Shown here: positions 9,997 to 20,365 of the stretch, piece after piece
Numbering within the stretch: the stretch's first letter is position 1
How the letters are laid out: each line of letters starts with the position of its first letter
Assembly: GCA_903854475.1 (NCBI GenBank)
Contig: CAINWP010000040.1
Location: 1-63,518 of the forward strand
Reading direction: 5' to 3'
DNA from: an uncultured Verrucomicrobiota bacterium
Lineage (GTDB): Bacteria > Verrucomicrobiota > Verrucomicrobiia > Limisphaerales > UBA9464
DNA length: 63,518 nt
The notes under the pieces: model-generated
The model's database searches: none
What the model was told of the DNA's origin: nothing
Seen by the model: only the letters and a program-made list of their open reading frames with translations
Made by a program: the position numbers and the translations under genes

Positions 9997-12147
9997 TCAG
10001 CGAGTCAGGTAGTACTTCTTGGTGTACTCTTGGACCATGCGCCAAGTGCTGTACTCGGCAGCGAGCGTGGACCAGGACTCACGAATCTTAGAGATCCACT
10101 GCCGAGGGATACCGTCGGCGTCCCGGTTGAAATAGGTGGGAATCACCTCTCGGGTCAGGACGTTGTAGAGATTCTCGCTGTCCACCCGGTCCTGCTCATT
10201 CACGTCCTCCGGATGGGAATCCGGTCCGATGGAAAACCCGTTGGAACCATTATAACCCTCACGCCACCAGCCATCCATAATGCTCATGTTGAGGCATCCA
10301 TGGGCGGTGGTTTTCATGCCACTGGTGCCGCTGGCTTCCAACGGACGGCGCGGGTTGTTGAGCCACACATCGCAGCCCGAGACCATCTGACGGGCGACGT
10401 GGATATCGTAGTTCTCGATGAACACCAAATGTCCCTTGAGTTCACTGAACTTCGAAAGATGGATCACCTTCTGGATGAAGGCCTTGCCGTGGTCGTCTCG
10501 CGGATGGGCTTTGCCGGCAAAGACGAACTGGATGGGATGCCCAGAGTCCTTGACCATTTTCACCACCGCTTCGAACTGGTCGAAAATCAGCGGTGCTCGC
10601 TTGTAAGTGGCGAAGCGCCGAGCAAACCCAATGGTGAGGGCATCGGGGTTGAGGAATGAATCAAAGGTGATGAAGTCGCCCTGATGGAAAGTTCCGCCCT
10701 GCAGCAACAACCGACGCCGGGCAAACTCGATCAACTCGCGCCGGAGGCGATACCGTATGGCCCAGATCTCCTCGTCGGAGACCACCTTAGGATCGGCCAA
10801 GCGCTTCCAAAACTCCGGGGAGTTGGCATCGGCGAACCAATCCACCTCGGACTTGGCGGGATAGAGTTCGTGGAATTTCTTCTGCCAGACCTTGCGAACT
10901 GTTCCCTTCATCCAACCGACCAAATGGATGCCATTGGTGACATGCCCGATAGGCACCTCGTCCGGTTTCTTGGCTCCGTAGAGTTCCATCCACATTTCGC
11001 GGCTCACAGCCCCATGCAGTTCGCTCACACCGTTGGCGGCCCGGGAATACTTCAAGGCCAGGACGGTCATGCAGAACGGCTCGGCTTCGTTGTCGGCGAC
11101 CACGCGGCCGAGATTCATCAGCGCCTGGTGGGTGATGTGCAGGTCTGAAGTAAAGGGGTGTCCGGCGTAGCCCATGAGATCGCTGCTGAACCGATCATGG
11201 CCTGCTTCCACCGGCGTGTGTGTGGTGAAGAGGCATTGCTTTCGGGTTTCAATGCCCGCCTCGGTGTAGCCCGTGCCAGCGGCGATCTTCTCGCGCATGA
11301 GCTCGAGCGTGAGAAACGCCGCATGACCTTCATTCATGTGGAAGGTGGACGGTTGAATGCCCAACGTTCGCAACAACCGCACGCCACCCACACCCAGGAG
11401 GATTTCCTGCATGATGCGCGTGGTGCTGTCACCACCGTACACCCGGAGTGTTAGGTCGCGGTACATCGGCTCGTTCTCCGGTCGATTGGTGTCCAGTAGG
11501 TAAACCGGAATCCTCCCGATGTTCACGCGCCACGCCTGAAAACGAACGGTGCTCGACGCGATCTTGACCGAGCAAACCACGGGTTCGCCCTGGGCATCCA
11601 AGACCGGTTCCAGAGGCAGGTTGGCCGGGTTGAGATGCGTGTAGAACTCGGTCTGCCAGTTCTCATGGTTGACCGTCTGTTGGAAGTATCCCTCTCGGTA
11701 AAAGAGTGAGATGCCCACGAAGCCCAATCCGAGGTCGCTGGCAGATTTGGCATGATCGCCTGCCAAAGCACCCAGCCCTCCGGCCGCGATAGGCAGCGTC
11801 TCGTGGAAGGCGAATTCCGCCGAAAAATAGGCCACGGGGTTGGCCGCCAGCGCTGGAGCATTGAGGGCACCCCAAGTGGCTGTGTCGGACAAATAGGCAT
11901 CGAATCGGCGCAATACCGATCGGACCCGGTCGGCAAAACCCGGCTCCTGTAGGCGGACGCGCAATTCGTAGGCGGAGACCTCTCTTAGAATAGCCACGGC
12001 ATTGTGGTAGAGGTTCTGCCAGCCTCGCGGTGAGAGATCGTAGAACACCTCCTGAGCCTGTTGATCCCAACTCCACCAGAGGTTTCGGGCGAGTCGGTTG
12101 AGTCCAGCGGCCAGTTCGGTCAGTTCAGCAGGATGGATCGGATTCAT
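9997..12147 (-). CDS. glgP: alpha-glucan phosphorylase
   Basis: The enzyme releases glucose-1-phosphate from glycogen-type alpha-1,4-glucans using pyridoxal phosphate. The N terminus (LARNLWWSWDQQAQEVFYDL) is the DUF3417-type lead of the short bacterial/archaeal phosphorylase subfamily. The PLP lysine lies in SGTSGMKTTAHGCLN near residue 606, and HMNEGHAAF and RFATYKRAPL are family signatures. The 716-aa length fits this subfamily. Its start is preceded by an inverted repeat at 12167-12183. A tlpA-like gene follows on the same strand after a hairpin. Confidence 0.93.
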   Translation of the reverse strand: MNPIHPAELTELAAGLNRLARNLWWSWDQQAQEVFYDLSPRGWQNLYHNAVAILREVSAYELRVRLQEPGFADRVRSVLRRFDAYLSDTATWGALNAPALAANPVAYFSAEFAFHETLPIAAGGLGALAGDHAKSASDLGLGFVGISLFYREGYFQQTVNHENWQTEFYTHLNPANLPLEPVLDAQGEPVVCSVKIASSTVRFQAWRVNIGRIPVYLLDTNRPENEPMYRDLTLRVYGGDSTTRIMQEILLGVGGVRLLRTLGIQPSTFHMNEGHAAFLTLELMREKIAAGTGYTEAGIETRKQCLFTTHTPVEAGHDRFSSDLMGYAGHPFTSDLHITHQALMNLGRVVADNEAEPFCMTVLALKYSRAANGVSELHGAVSREMWMELYGAKKPDEVPIGHVTNGIHLVGWMKGTVRKVWQKKFHELYPAKSEVDWFADANSPEFWKRLADPKVVSDEEIWAIRYRLRRELIEFARRRLLLQGGTFHQGDFITFDSFLNPDALTIGFARRFATYKRAPLIFDQFEAVVKMVKDSGHPIQFVFAGKAHPRDDHGKAFIQKVIHLSKFSELKGHLVFIENYDIHVARQMVSGCDVWLNNPRRPLEASGTSGMKTTAHGCLNMSIMDGWWREGYNGSNGFSIGPDSHPEDVNEQDRVDSENLYNVLTREVIPTYFNRDADGIPRQWISKIRESWSTLAAEYSTWRMVQEYTKKYYLTR

Positions 12148-12166
12148 AGATAGTCAGGGGGTTGAG

Positions 12167-12183
12167 CGACAGTTCACCTGTCG
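12167..12183. promoter_or_regulatory. 17-bp inverted repeat upstream of glgP
   Basis: CGACAG-TTCAC-CTGTCG is a perfect 6-bp inverted repeat with a 5-nt spacer, 19 bp upstream of the glgP start. It could be an operator or a 5'-leader hairpin. No regulator is recognised nearby and no promoter boxes are clear. Confidence 0.35.
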
Positions 12184-12237
12184 GTTGCCGGGTCAGCACC
12201 GCGAGGTTGATGAGGTTTTCAAAAAATGGAAACCCCG

Positions 12238-12277
12238 AAAAAAACGAAAGGGCGTTCTCCTATTACAGAGAACGCCC
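12238..12277 (-). terminator. intrinsic terminator after the class I aldolase gene
   Basis: On the minus strand a perfect 10-bp stem (GGGCGTTCTC/GAGAACGCCC, 12277-12250) with an 8-nt loop is followed by a T-rich run (TTTCGTTTTTTTC). This is a canonical Rho-independent terminator located 40 bp after the aldolase stop, upstream of glgP. Confidence 0.85.
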
Positions 12278-12316
12278 CAATTGCTCGATCCCCACTCCAG
12301 CCTATCCGACTCTGGA

Positions 12317-13147
12317 TTAGACCAGATAGCCCGCCGCTTGCACCGCCGTAGTGCCGTCGTGGACCAGAGACATCAGGGCGCGCGTCATCCCGGCCGGATT
12401 GGTGTGTTGAATAATATTGCGGCCGTACACGATGCCTGATGCACCCTGGGCGATGAGTTGTTCGGTGCGCTGCAGAATTTCCGTGTCGGAAGCCTTGCCG
12501 CCGCCGCGGACGAGCACTGGAATGCCGCAGGCAATTTGCACCACGCGGTGGTACACCGACACGTCATCGGTGGGATCGGCCTTGATGATGTCGGCCCCGA
12601 GCTCCACGGCTTGGCGCACCAACGGCAGGATCTTCAGGAGATCGCCATCGACCATGTATCCGCCGGCTTTGGCATTGGGCTGGAATACCAAGGGCTCGAT
12701 CATCAGCGGCATGGCGTACCGGTCGCACTCGGGCTTGATGCGAAGGATATTTTGGATGCACTGATCGGTCACCTCGGGTTGCCCGGGGATCCGGAAGAGG
12801 TTCACCACCACGCACGTGGCATCGAGGCGCAGAGCCTGCTCGACCGGAGCCTCGATCATGCGGCTGAAGAGAGTCCGTGGAAGATCTTGGCCGTAAACAT
12901 TGGCCACATCGGTGCGAAGGACCAACGCGGGCTTCTCCTTGCCGGGAAGCGCCTGGAGGTGTCGGGCCTGCCCCACGGTCAATTGAACCGCGTCGGGTGC
13001 TGCGGTCACCACGGTTTGCACGGCCTTGCCAAGATCCTCAATGCCGGAGAGGAACCCGTATTCGTTGAAGAAGCCATGGTCCATCGCCACATCAAAGCAG
13101 CGATTGGACTTGGCATTGAACAGCCGATGGAGGCGGTAGGATTTCAT
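12317..13147 (-). CDS. class I (DhnA/FbaB/LsrF-type) aldolase
   Basis: The protein is a DeoC/FbaB-fold aldolase. It carries VAMDHGFF near the N terminus, IIKADPTDD with the likely Schiff-base Lys, and the phosphate-binding VLVRGGGKASD and GASGIVYGRNI loops. Relatives include archaeal-type fructose-1,6-bisphosphate aldolase and LsrF, and the substrate cannot be settled from sequence. The open frame extends to 13228, but MKSYRLHRLFN at 13147 is the conserved beginning and avoids overlap with the divergent tgt gene, giving 276 aa. A strong intrinsic terminator follows. It sits upstream of glgP on the same strand, so both could serve central carbohydrate metabolism, but the terminator separates them. 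Confidence 0.85.
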   Translation of the reverse strand: MKSYRLHRLFNAKSNRCFDVAMDHGFFNEYGFLSGIEDLGKAVQTVVTAAPDAVQLTVGQARHLQALPGKEKPALVLRTDVANVYGQDLPRTLFSRMIEAPVEQALRLDATCVVVNLFRIPGQPEVTDQCIQNILRIKPECDRYAMPLMIEPLVFQPNAKAGGYMVDGDLLKILPLVRQAVELGADIIKADPTDDVSVYHRVVQIACGIPVLVRGGGKASDTEILQRTEQLIAQGASGIVYGRNIIQHTNPAGMTRALMSLVHDGTTAVQAAGYLV

Positions 13148-13149
13148 GA

Positions 13150-14439
<1,290 letters not shown>

Positions 14440-14549
14440 TTCAGTCCCCGGCGGATTCAAGGTAGAGGCGGGCGGTGCCCTCCAGGGTTCCGAGTGACGG
14501 GTGCCGCTTGCGTCAATAGGGACTCTGAGTCTTGATCACTGACTACCCA

Positions 14550-17282
14550 ATGATACGCCCTCTGACATGGTTTCAAGGAGACTGCCTCTGGCGAGTTTTC
14601 TCTCTCTGCGGGGGCATTGCCGGGATGTCTGCGGTTCTGATGTTTTCGGCTCCAGTTTCGGCTGCCGAAACTCGGCCCATGGCGTCGACGGTCCCAGCGT
14701 CGAACCACTGGTCTTTCCAACCGCTCGCTCGGCCCGCAGTTCCCGCAGGGGACCACCCGGTGGACGCCTTCATTCGCTCCGCCTTGAAGACCCAAGGACT
14801 GGCACCGAATCCTCCGGCCTCCCCGCGCGATCTCATTCGTCGCCTCTATTGGGACCTCGTGGGCTTGCCGCCGGAGCCGCAGCTCGTGGCCGAGTTTGAG
14901 AGGGATCCGTCACGCGAACGATATGAGGCGCTGGTGGAGCAGCTTCTGGCGTCACCGCGCTACGGAGAACGCTGGGCCCGGCATTGGTTGGACATCGTCC
15001 GCTACACGGAAAGCCAGGGCTTCGAATACGACCGACCGCGAGACCATGCCTGGCAGTTTCGCGATTACGTCATCCGCAGCTTCAACGCCGACACCCCCTA
15101 CGACCGCTTCATGCGGGAGCAGGTGGCGGGAGATGTGTTAGAACCCGTCACCTCGGAAGGAGTCATCGCTTCGAGCATGTTGGTTTCGGGACCTTGGGAT
15201 CAGGCCGGCAATTCGCAGGCCAATGCCACGCAACGGGCCATCACCCGGGAAGAAGAGATGGATGATCTGGTCAGCGTCGTTGGGCAAACCTTCCTGGGAC
15301 TCACCGTCAATTGCGCTCGCTGCCACGATCACAAGTTCGACCCCATACCCATTGGTGACTACTACCGCGTCAAGGCGGTCTTCGACGGGGTTCGTCATGG
15401 GGATCGATCCGTCGAAGGCTCTGAAGATCTTCGTCTGCGCGAACAGCGCAAGGAACAGGGACGTCGCGAAATCCAATCCGAAGTAAACCGGATCGCGTCC
15501 ATCGAGGCTCGGGGGATCGCCCGCATTCCGCGTACGGTCACCTCAACACCGATCGCGCCCCTGCCCCGATTTCAGTGGAACTTCGCGCACATCGAGGCCG
15601 CTGAGGTGACCGGCCAACTCCATGGCAGTGCTCAAATGACTGCGGGTGTCTTGGAACTTCCAAAGCCGGAAGCCTACTTCCAGTCGATGCCCATCACCCG
15701 AGACATTCGCGAGAAGACCCTGAGCGTCTGGGTTCGTCTCTCCGACCTCCAGCAAGGGGGCGGCGCAGCCCTTTCACTGGAGCAGTCTGACGGTCAGGTT
15801 TTCGATGCGCTCGTTTTCGGCGAACGGCAGCCCCGCAAATGGACCGCCGGCAGCGAGGGATTCCAGCGGACCCGTGATCTCCAAGCCCCGGAAGAATCCG
15901 AGGCCCTCGGTGGCTGGGTCCACATCGCCGCCGTGTATTCTGCAGACCGAAAGGTAGCCCTCTATCGCAATGGTCAACCGTATGGAGAACCGTATGAGGT
16001 TCCCGCCTTGGTGACCTTCCTCGCAGGGAATGCCCGGGTCGCCATTGGTCGTCGTCATGAGAACGGCGGCAAACCGTGGCTGACCGGAGCCGTCCGGCAG
16101 GCGGCCCTCCATGATCGGGCCCTCAGTCCACTCGAGATACAGGCCGTCTTCCGGGAGGGCGGAGGTGGACCCTTGCTGACCGACGCGCTGGCGCACCTGA
16201 CAGCCCAAGATCGTCGGGAGCGGGATGAGGCCCGGCACCGCCTCCAAGCAGCCCAGCGTCGATTGCAGGCCGAGGAAAAGCCGGCCGGCCTCGTCTACGC
16301 GGGCCGTCGCGAGCAACCGGCGCCAACACGGATTCTGCGGCGCGGTGATGTGAAATCGCCGGGAGACATCGTCAGCCCGTCGGGTTTATCCGCGCTCGGT
16401 TCGCTGCCCAAGGACCTGGGCTTGGCTCCGGATGCCCCGGAGGCCGATCGCCGTCGGCGCTTTGCCGATTGGTTGGCCGATCCCCGCAATCCCCTGCCCG
16501 CCCGAGTCTTGGTCAACCGAATCTGGGGGTTTCACTTTGGTCAGGGATTGGTGGGCACCCCCAGTGATCTAGGACGGAGCGGAGCTAAGCCGAGTCATCC
16601 AGAATTGCTCGACTGGTTGGCCAGCGAGTTCATTGCACGCGGTTGGAGCCGAAAAGCGCTGCACCGGCTCATCGTTTCTTCAGAAACCTACCGACAATCT
16701 TCCGAGGCCCGCAGTGACGCCGTGGCCACCGATGCCGACGCGGTGTTTCTCTGGCGCTTTCCACCCCGACGCCTCGAAGGTGAGACCATCCGCGATGGCA
16801 TGCTGGCGGTCAGCGGGCAGCTCAATTTGCACGCCGGGGGGCCGAGTTTTCGTCCGTTCACGACCAGTGAATATGGTGCTACGTTCTATCACCTTGTGGA
16901 CCGAGGGACCCCGGAGTTCAACCGCCGTACAGTGTACCGAATGAACATCAACTCGGGCAAAGAACCGCTTCTGGATGCCTTAGATTGTCCCGACCCGTCG
17001 GTGCGGACCCCGCGTCGTGGCGTGACCACCACGCCGTTGCAAGCGTTGGGACTCATGAACAGTGGCTTCGTCCAGCGTCAGGCCGATCAACTGGCCCATC
17101 GGGCGCTCACTCTGACAGCCAACGCGCCCGATGAGGCCATCACTGTGCTCTGGAAACTGGCCTTGGGTCGGAGCCCTGGCTTGGAGGAATCTCAAATGGC
17201 TCGCCAAACACTTCGAGAGCGGGGATTGCCCCATGTCGCTTGGGTGCTATTGAACACCACCGAGTTTGTTTATGTCCGCTGA
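14550..17282 (+). CDS. PSCyt2 (DUF1549)-LamG-PSD1 (DUF1553) protein
   Basis: This is a PVC-type large exported protein of about 910 aa. A hydrophobic N-terminal segment (GGIAGMSAVLMFSAPVSAAE) looks like a signal sequence. A DUF1549 domain occupies roughly residues 45-270 (YGERWARHWLDIVRY) and includes a CxxCH motif (CARCHDHKFDP, near residue 255). A LamG/concanavalin-like domain lies at about 340-540, and DUF1553 (VLVNRIWGFHFGQGLV) makes up the last third. The frame also has a TTG 18 bp upstream, but the ATG at 14550 is preferred. It overlaps the DUF1501 gene by 11 bp, the usual partnership in these phyla. A role in polysaccharide or sulfatase systems has been proposed for the family; the substrate is unknown here. 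Confidence 0.88.
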   Translation: MIRPLTWFQGDCLWRVFSLCGGIAGMSAVLMFSAPVSAAETRPMASTVPASNHWSFQPLARPAVPAGDHPVDAFIRSALKTQGLAPNPPASPRDLIRRLYWDLVGLPPEPQLVAEFERDPSRERYEALVEQLLASPRYGERWARHWLDIVRYTESQGFEYDRPRDHAWQFRDYVIRSFNADTPYDRFMREQVAGDVLEPVTSEGVIASSMLVSGPWDQAGNSQANATQRAITREEEMDDLVSVVGQTFLGLTVNCARCHDHKFDPIPIGDYYRVKAVFDGVRHGDRSVEGSEDLRLREQRKEQGRREIQSEVNRIASIEARGIARIPRTVTSTPIAPLPRFQWNFAHIEAAEVTGQLHGSAQMTAGVLELPKPEAYFQSMPITRDIREKTLSVWVRLSDLQQGGGAALSLEQSDGQVFDALVFGERQPRKWTAGSEGFQRTRDLQAPEESEALGGWVHIAAVYSADRKVALYRNGQPYGEPYEVPALVTFLAGNARVAIGRRHENGGKPWLTGAVRQAALHDRALSPLEIQAVFREGGGGPLLTDALAHLTAQDRRERDEARHRLQAAQRRLQAEEKPAGLVYAGRREQPAPTRILRRGDVKSPGDIVSPSGLSALGSLPKDLGLAPDAPEADRRRRFADWLADPRNPLPARVLVNRIWGFHFGQGLVGTPSDLGRSGAKPSHPELLDWLASEFIARGWSRKALHRLIVSSETYRQSSEARSDAVATDADAVFLWRFPPRRLEGETIRDGMLAVSGQLNLHAGGPSFRPFTTSEYGATFYHLVDRGTPEFNRRTVYRMNINSGKEPLLDALDCPDPSVRTPRRGVTTTPLQALGLMNSGFVQRQADQLAHRALTLTANAPDEAITVLWKLALGRSPGLEESQMARQTLRERGLPHVAWVLLNTTEFVYVR

Positions 17283-18696
17283 TACCAAACTGCTGAACCG
17301 TCGCCACTTCCTCTCCAGCAGTGTGGGCGGCCTCGGCAACATTGCGATGGCTTGGCTTTTGGCGCGTGACCGTGCGTTGGGTGCTCCCTCCGTGGTGCCC
17401 ACTGTACACCACCGCCCCCGCGCCAAGAGAATCGTGCAAGTGTTCTGCTGCGGCGGCGTCAGCCACCTCGACACCTTCGACTACAAGCCCGAGTTGGAAC
17501 GTCTCCACGGCACCGAACTCAAGGGTCGAGGCGAGAATCTGGGATTCTTCGGTCAGCCTGGAAAACTGATGAAGAGTGTCTACCCGTTCCGTCAGCGCGG
17601 CCAGAGCGGGGCCTGGGTCAGTGATCTGCTACCCAACTTGGCTGGTTGTGCCGATGACTTGTGCTTCATCCATTCGATGTTCGCCAAGAGCAACAACCAC
17701 ACGCCGGCGACCTTCCAGATGAACAGTGGCTTCACGCTCAATGGTTTCCCCTGCATGGGAGCTTGGCTGAGCTATGGACTGGGTTCCGAGAATGAGAACT
17801 TGCCGGCCTTCGTGGTGCTGCCCGACCCGCGCGGATTACCGGCCGGTGGATCCATTAATTGGACGTCGGGATTCTTACCGGCCAACCATCAGGGAGTTCC
17901 GTTCCGCACTCAGTCCCAAGAACCGATTGTGGATCTGGAGACCCCAGCCTCCGTTTCGGCCGAGGCTCGGTCGGCCGATTTGCAAATGCTCAACCGCATC
18001 AACGGTGAGTTTGCTTCGGCCCATCCCGGTGACCGCGCCTTTGCCGCCCGCCTGCGATCGTATGAGTTGGCGGCCCGAATGCAGGTAAGCATTCCTGAAG
18101 CGACCCGGATGACGGGTGAAAGCGAAGCCACTCGCCGGTTGTACGGCCTCGATGATCCCACCAACAAAGGATTCGCCCGCAACTGCCTGATGGCCCGTCG
18201 ACTCCTGGAGCGGGGTGTGCGCTTCGTGCAAATTATCAATGGTGGCGCGTTTGGAAGTCCCCGAATCAATTGGGATGGCCATGAAAACCTCCGTGAGAAT
18301 CACGACACCCAGGCGGCGACGATGGATCGCCCGGTGGCGGCGCTCATCCAGGATCTCAAGCAGCGTGGCATGCTGGAGGACACCCTATTTGTCTGGTCCA
18401 CGGAGTTCGGACGGAGCCCGGTCACTCAGGGCGTCGGTGCCTCGGGTCGCGACCATCATCCCATTGCGTTCACCAGTTTCTTAGCGGGAGCAGGAATCCG
18501 ACCGGGGCACCGGTATGGGTCCTCCGACGAGATCGGCTATTCGGTGGGCGAGAATCGAGTGACCATTCCGGATTTTCACGCGACCCTCCTCCACCTATTG
18601 GGCATCGATCACGAAAAACTCACCTTCTACCACAACGGTATCCAACGACGTCTGACCGATGTCCACGGCGAGGTGATCCAAGGGATTCTCGCCTAG
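17272..18696 (+). CDS. Tat-exported DUF1501 (sulfatase-like) protein
   Basis: The N terminus carries a twin-arginine motif (LNRRHFLSSS) before a hydrophobic stretch, as usual for DUF1501. The fold is related to alkaline phosphatase/sulfatase, and several metal-ligand-like motifs are visible: CCGGVSHLDTFD, SMFAKSNNHTP, STEFGRSP, GRDHHP. It is translationally coupled to the preceding PSCyt2/PSD1 gene. The ATG at 17272 is chosen over a TTG 6 bp earlier, giving 474 aa. Expected location is the periplasm. The substrate is unknown. Confidence 0.88.
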   Translation: MSADTKLLNRRHFLSSSVGGLGNIAMAWLLARDRALGAPSVVPTVHHRPRAKRIVQVFCCGGVSHLDTFDYKPELERLHGTELKGRGENLGFFGQPGKLMKSVYPFRQRGQSGAWVSDLLPNLAGCADDLCFIHSMFAKSNNHTPATFQMNSGFTLNGFPCMGAWLSYGLGSENENLPAFVVLPDPRGLPAGGSINWTSGFLPANHQGVPFRTQSQEPIVDLETPASVSAEARSADLQMLNRINGEFASAHPGDRAFAARLRSYELAARMQVSIPEATRMTGESEATRRLYGLDDPTNKGFARNCLMARRLLERGVRFVQIINGGAFGSPRINWDGHENLRENHDTQAATMDRPVAALIQDLKQRGMLEDTLFVWSTEFGRSPVTQGVGASGRDHHPIAFTSFLAGAGIRPGHRYGSSDEIGYSVGENRVTIPDFHATLLHLLGIDHEKLTFYHNGIQRRLTDVHGEVIQGILA

Positions 18697-18791
18697 AAAA
18701 TTGGGTCGAGTCGGGCGCATTGGGAATCTCCCAAGGTTGACTTCGGCCCGCGCGCCGCTATTGCTCCGCCCGTCCTTTTTTTTCGAACGCC

Positions 18792-19079
18792 ATGGCCACG
18801 ATCACTATTCTGCCCGCCCAGAAGTCTGCCGAAGTCCCCGATGGAGAGTTGCTGGTCGAGGCCGGCGAGTTGGCCGGAGTCGAAATGGAGGCCGGCTGTT
18901 TCAGTTGCTCCTGTGGCACTTGTGCCGCCGAGGTCGTCTCCGGCATGGAGAATCTCTCGCCGCCGACCGACGAAGAGTTGGACGTGCTCGACCAGTGGAA
19001 CAAAGACCCCGAGCGTTTCCGCCTGACCTGCTGTGTTCGATTGATCAAGGGTCAATGCACCTTGCGGGCAGGCCACTAG
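18792..19079 (+). CDS. plant-type 2Fe-2S ferredoxin
   Basis: The 95-aa protein has the C-x4-C-x2-C pattern (Cys36, Cys41, Cys44) and a fourth ligand at Cys80 or Cys81, as in adrenodoxin/plant-type ferredoxins. Additional cysteines are at 39 and 89. It would carry electrons to an unknown partner in the cytosol. It stands alone between the DUF1501 gene and the MFS gene with about 90 bp on each side, so its redox partner cannot be read from context. Confidence 0.85.
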   Translation: MATITILPAQKSAEVPDGELLVEAGELAGVEMEAGCFSCSCGTCAAEVVSGMENLSPPTDEELDVLDQWNKDPERFRLTCCVRLIKGQCTLRAGH

Positions 19080-19168
19080 TCGGTCCTGTCCTCGTCGATC
19101 GCATCCGGTAAACCCGGCAATCGACGGTTGCCGATGGCCGTGGAGAGGATCCAGACTGCCGACACAAC

Positions 19169-20365
19169 ATGAAGTCTGGTTCTCCCCTGTTGGTTATATT
19201 CCTGACGGTCTTCATCGATCTGATCGGATTCGGCATCTGCTTGCCACTGCTCCCCAAATACGCAGAGCGATACGGCGCACAAGGGTGGCAAATCGGCGCG
19301 GCCATGGGCGTTTATTCGCTCATGCAGCTGGTCTTCGCTCCCTGGTGGGGACAGTTGAGCGACCGGATCGGACGCCGGCCAGTGCTGCTGGTGAGCAACT
19401 TCGGCTCCATCATCGCCTACGGACTCTTCGGACTCTCGGCCAGTTATATCGGCGACACGGGTTTCTGGATTCTAATCGGTTCCCGCGTCTTTGCAGGCAT
19501 CTGTGGTGCCAATTTATCCGTGGCTTCGGCCTACATTGCGGATGTCACGACTCCCGATAAACGCTCCAAAGGCATGGGACTCATTGGTATGGCCTTTGGC
19601 TTGGGCTTCATTCTGGGGCCGGTGATCGGTTCACAGGCATTTAAACATTTTGGACTGGCGGGTCCTGGTGCCGTGGCTGCGGTGATTTGTGCGATCAATT
19701 TTCTGCTAGGGTGCTTCATTCTACCGGAAACCCGAAAGAAGGACGCAGCTCCGCCCATCCGGCGTCCGCGTTTTGCCCAGATCCGCCATGTGTTGGGCAT
19801 GAAAGAGGTCGGATTCTTAATCGGGATCTACTTCCTTGGAACCTTCGCCTTCACGGCGTTCGAATCCACCCTCCCCCTGCTGCTCGACGCCAAACTGCGG
19901 TTCGACGAAGAACATGTCGGCTACGTCTTTGCCTTTTGTGGCATCATGGCGGCCATGGTTCAGGGCGGAGGTATCGGACGCCTGGTCAAATCCTTCGGCG
20001 AACGTCGTCTAATTGGGGCCAGCCTCATCGTGGTCGCGGTCAGTCTGGTGCTCATGCCCTTGGCCAACTCGTTGCCCACGATGCTCGCGGCCCTCGCGGT
20101 CTTTGCGATTGGTTCGGGCATCAACCGTGCTCCCACGATGGGCCTGATTTCACAGCTCAGCCCTGCCGATGAACAAGGAACCACTCTCGGAGTGGCCCAA
20201 AGCGCCGGCACCCTTGCCCGCGTCCTTGGACCGACCGTCGCCACAACCCTCTACGACCTGTGGCTTCCCGCTCCCTATTTGGCCTGTGCCACCATCGCCC
20301 TCTTGGCCGGACTGCTTGCCGTGCTGCGGCTAATGGGGTCCACTGCGAAATCCCCTTCGGCATGA
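19169..20365 (+). CDS. MFS transporter, TetA/DHA1-like
   Basis: A 398-aa protein with about 12 hydrophobic segments. The MFS signature follows TM2 (GQLSDRIGRRPVLL), and FIDLIGFGICLPLLPKYAE in TM1 is typical of tetracycline-resistance-like H+ antiporters. GIGRLVKSFGERR, the half-repeat of the signature, is also present. The inner membrane is the site of action and the exported solute is unknown. The stop overlaps the start of the PQQ-propeller gene by 4 bp, so the two are translationally coupled. Confidence 0.88.
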   Translation: MKSGSPLLVIFLTVFIDLIGFGICLPLLPKYAERYGAQGWQIGAAMGVYSLMQLVFAPWWGQLSDRIGRRPVLLVSNFGSIIAYGLFGLSASYIGDTGFWILIGSRVFAGICGANLSVASAYIADVTTPDKRSKGMGLIGMAFGLGFILGPVIGSQAFKHFGLAGPGAVAAVICAINFLLGCFILPETRKKDAAPPIRRPRFAQIRHVLGMKEVGFLIGIYFLGTFAFTAFESTLPLLLDAKLRFDEEHVGYVFAFCGIMAAMVQGGGIGRLVKSFGERRLIGASLIVVAVSLVLMPLANSLPTMLAALAVFAIGSGINRAPTMGLISQLSPADEQGTTLGVAQSAGTLARVLGPTVATTLYDLWLPAPYLACATIALLAGLLAVLRLMGSTAKSPSA

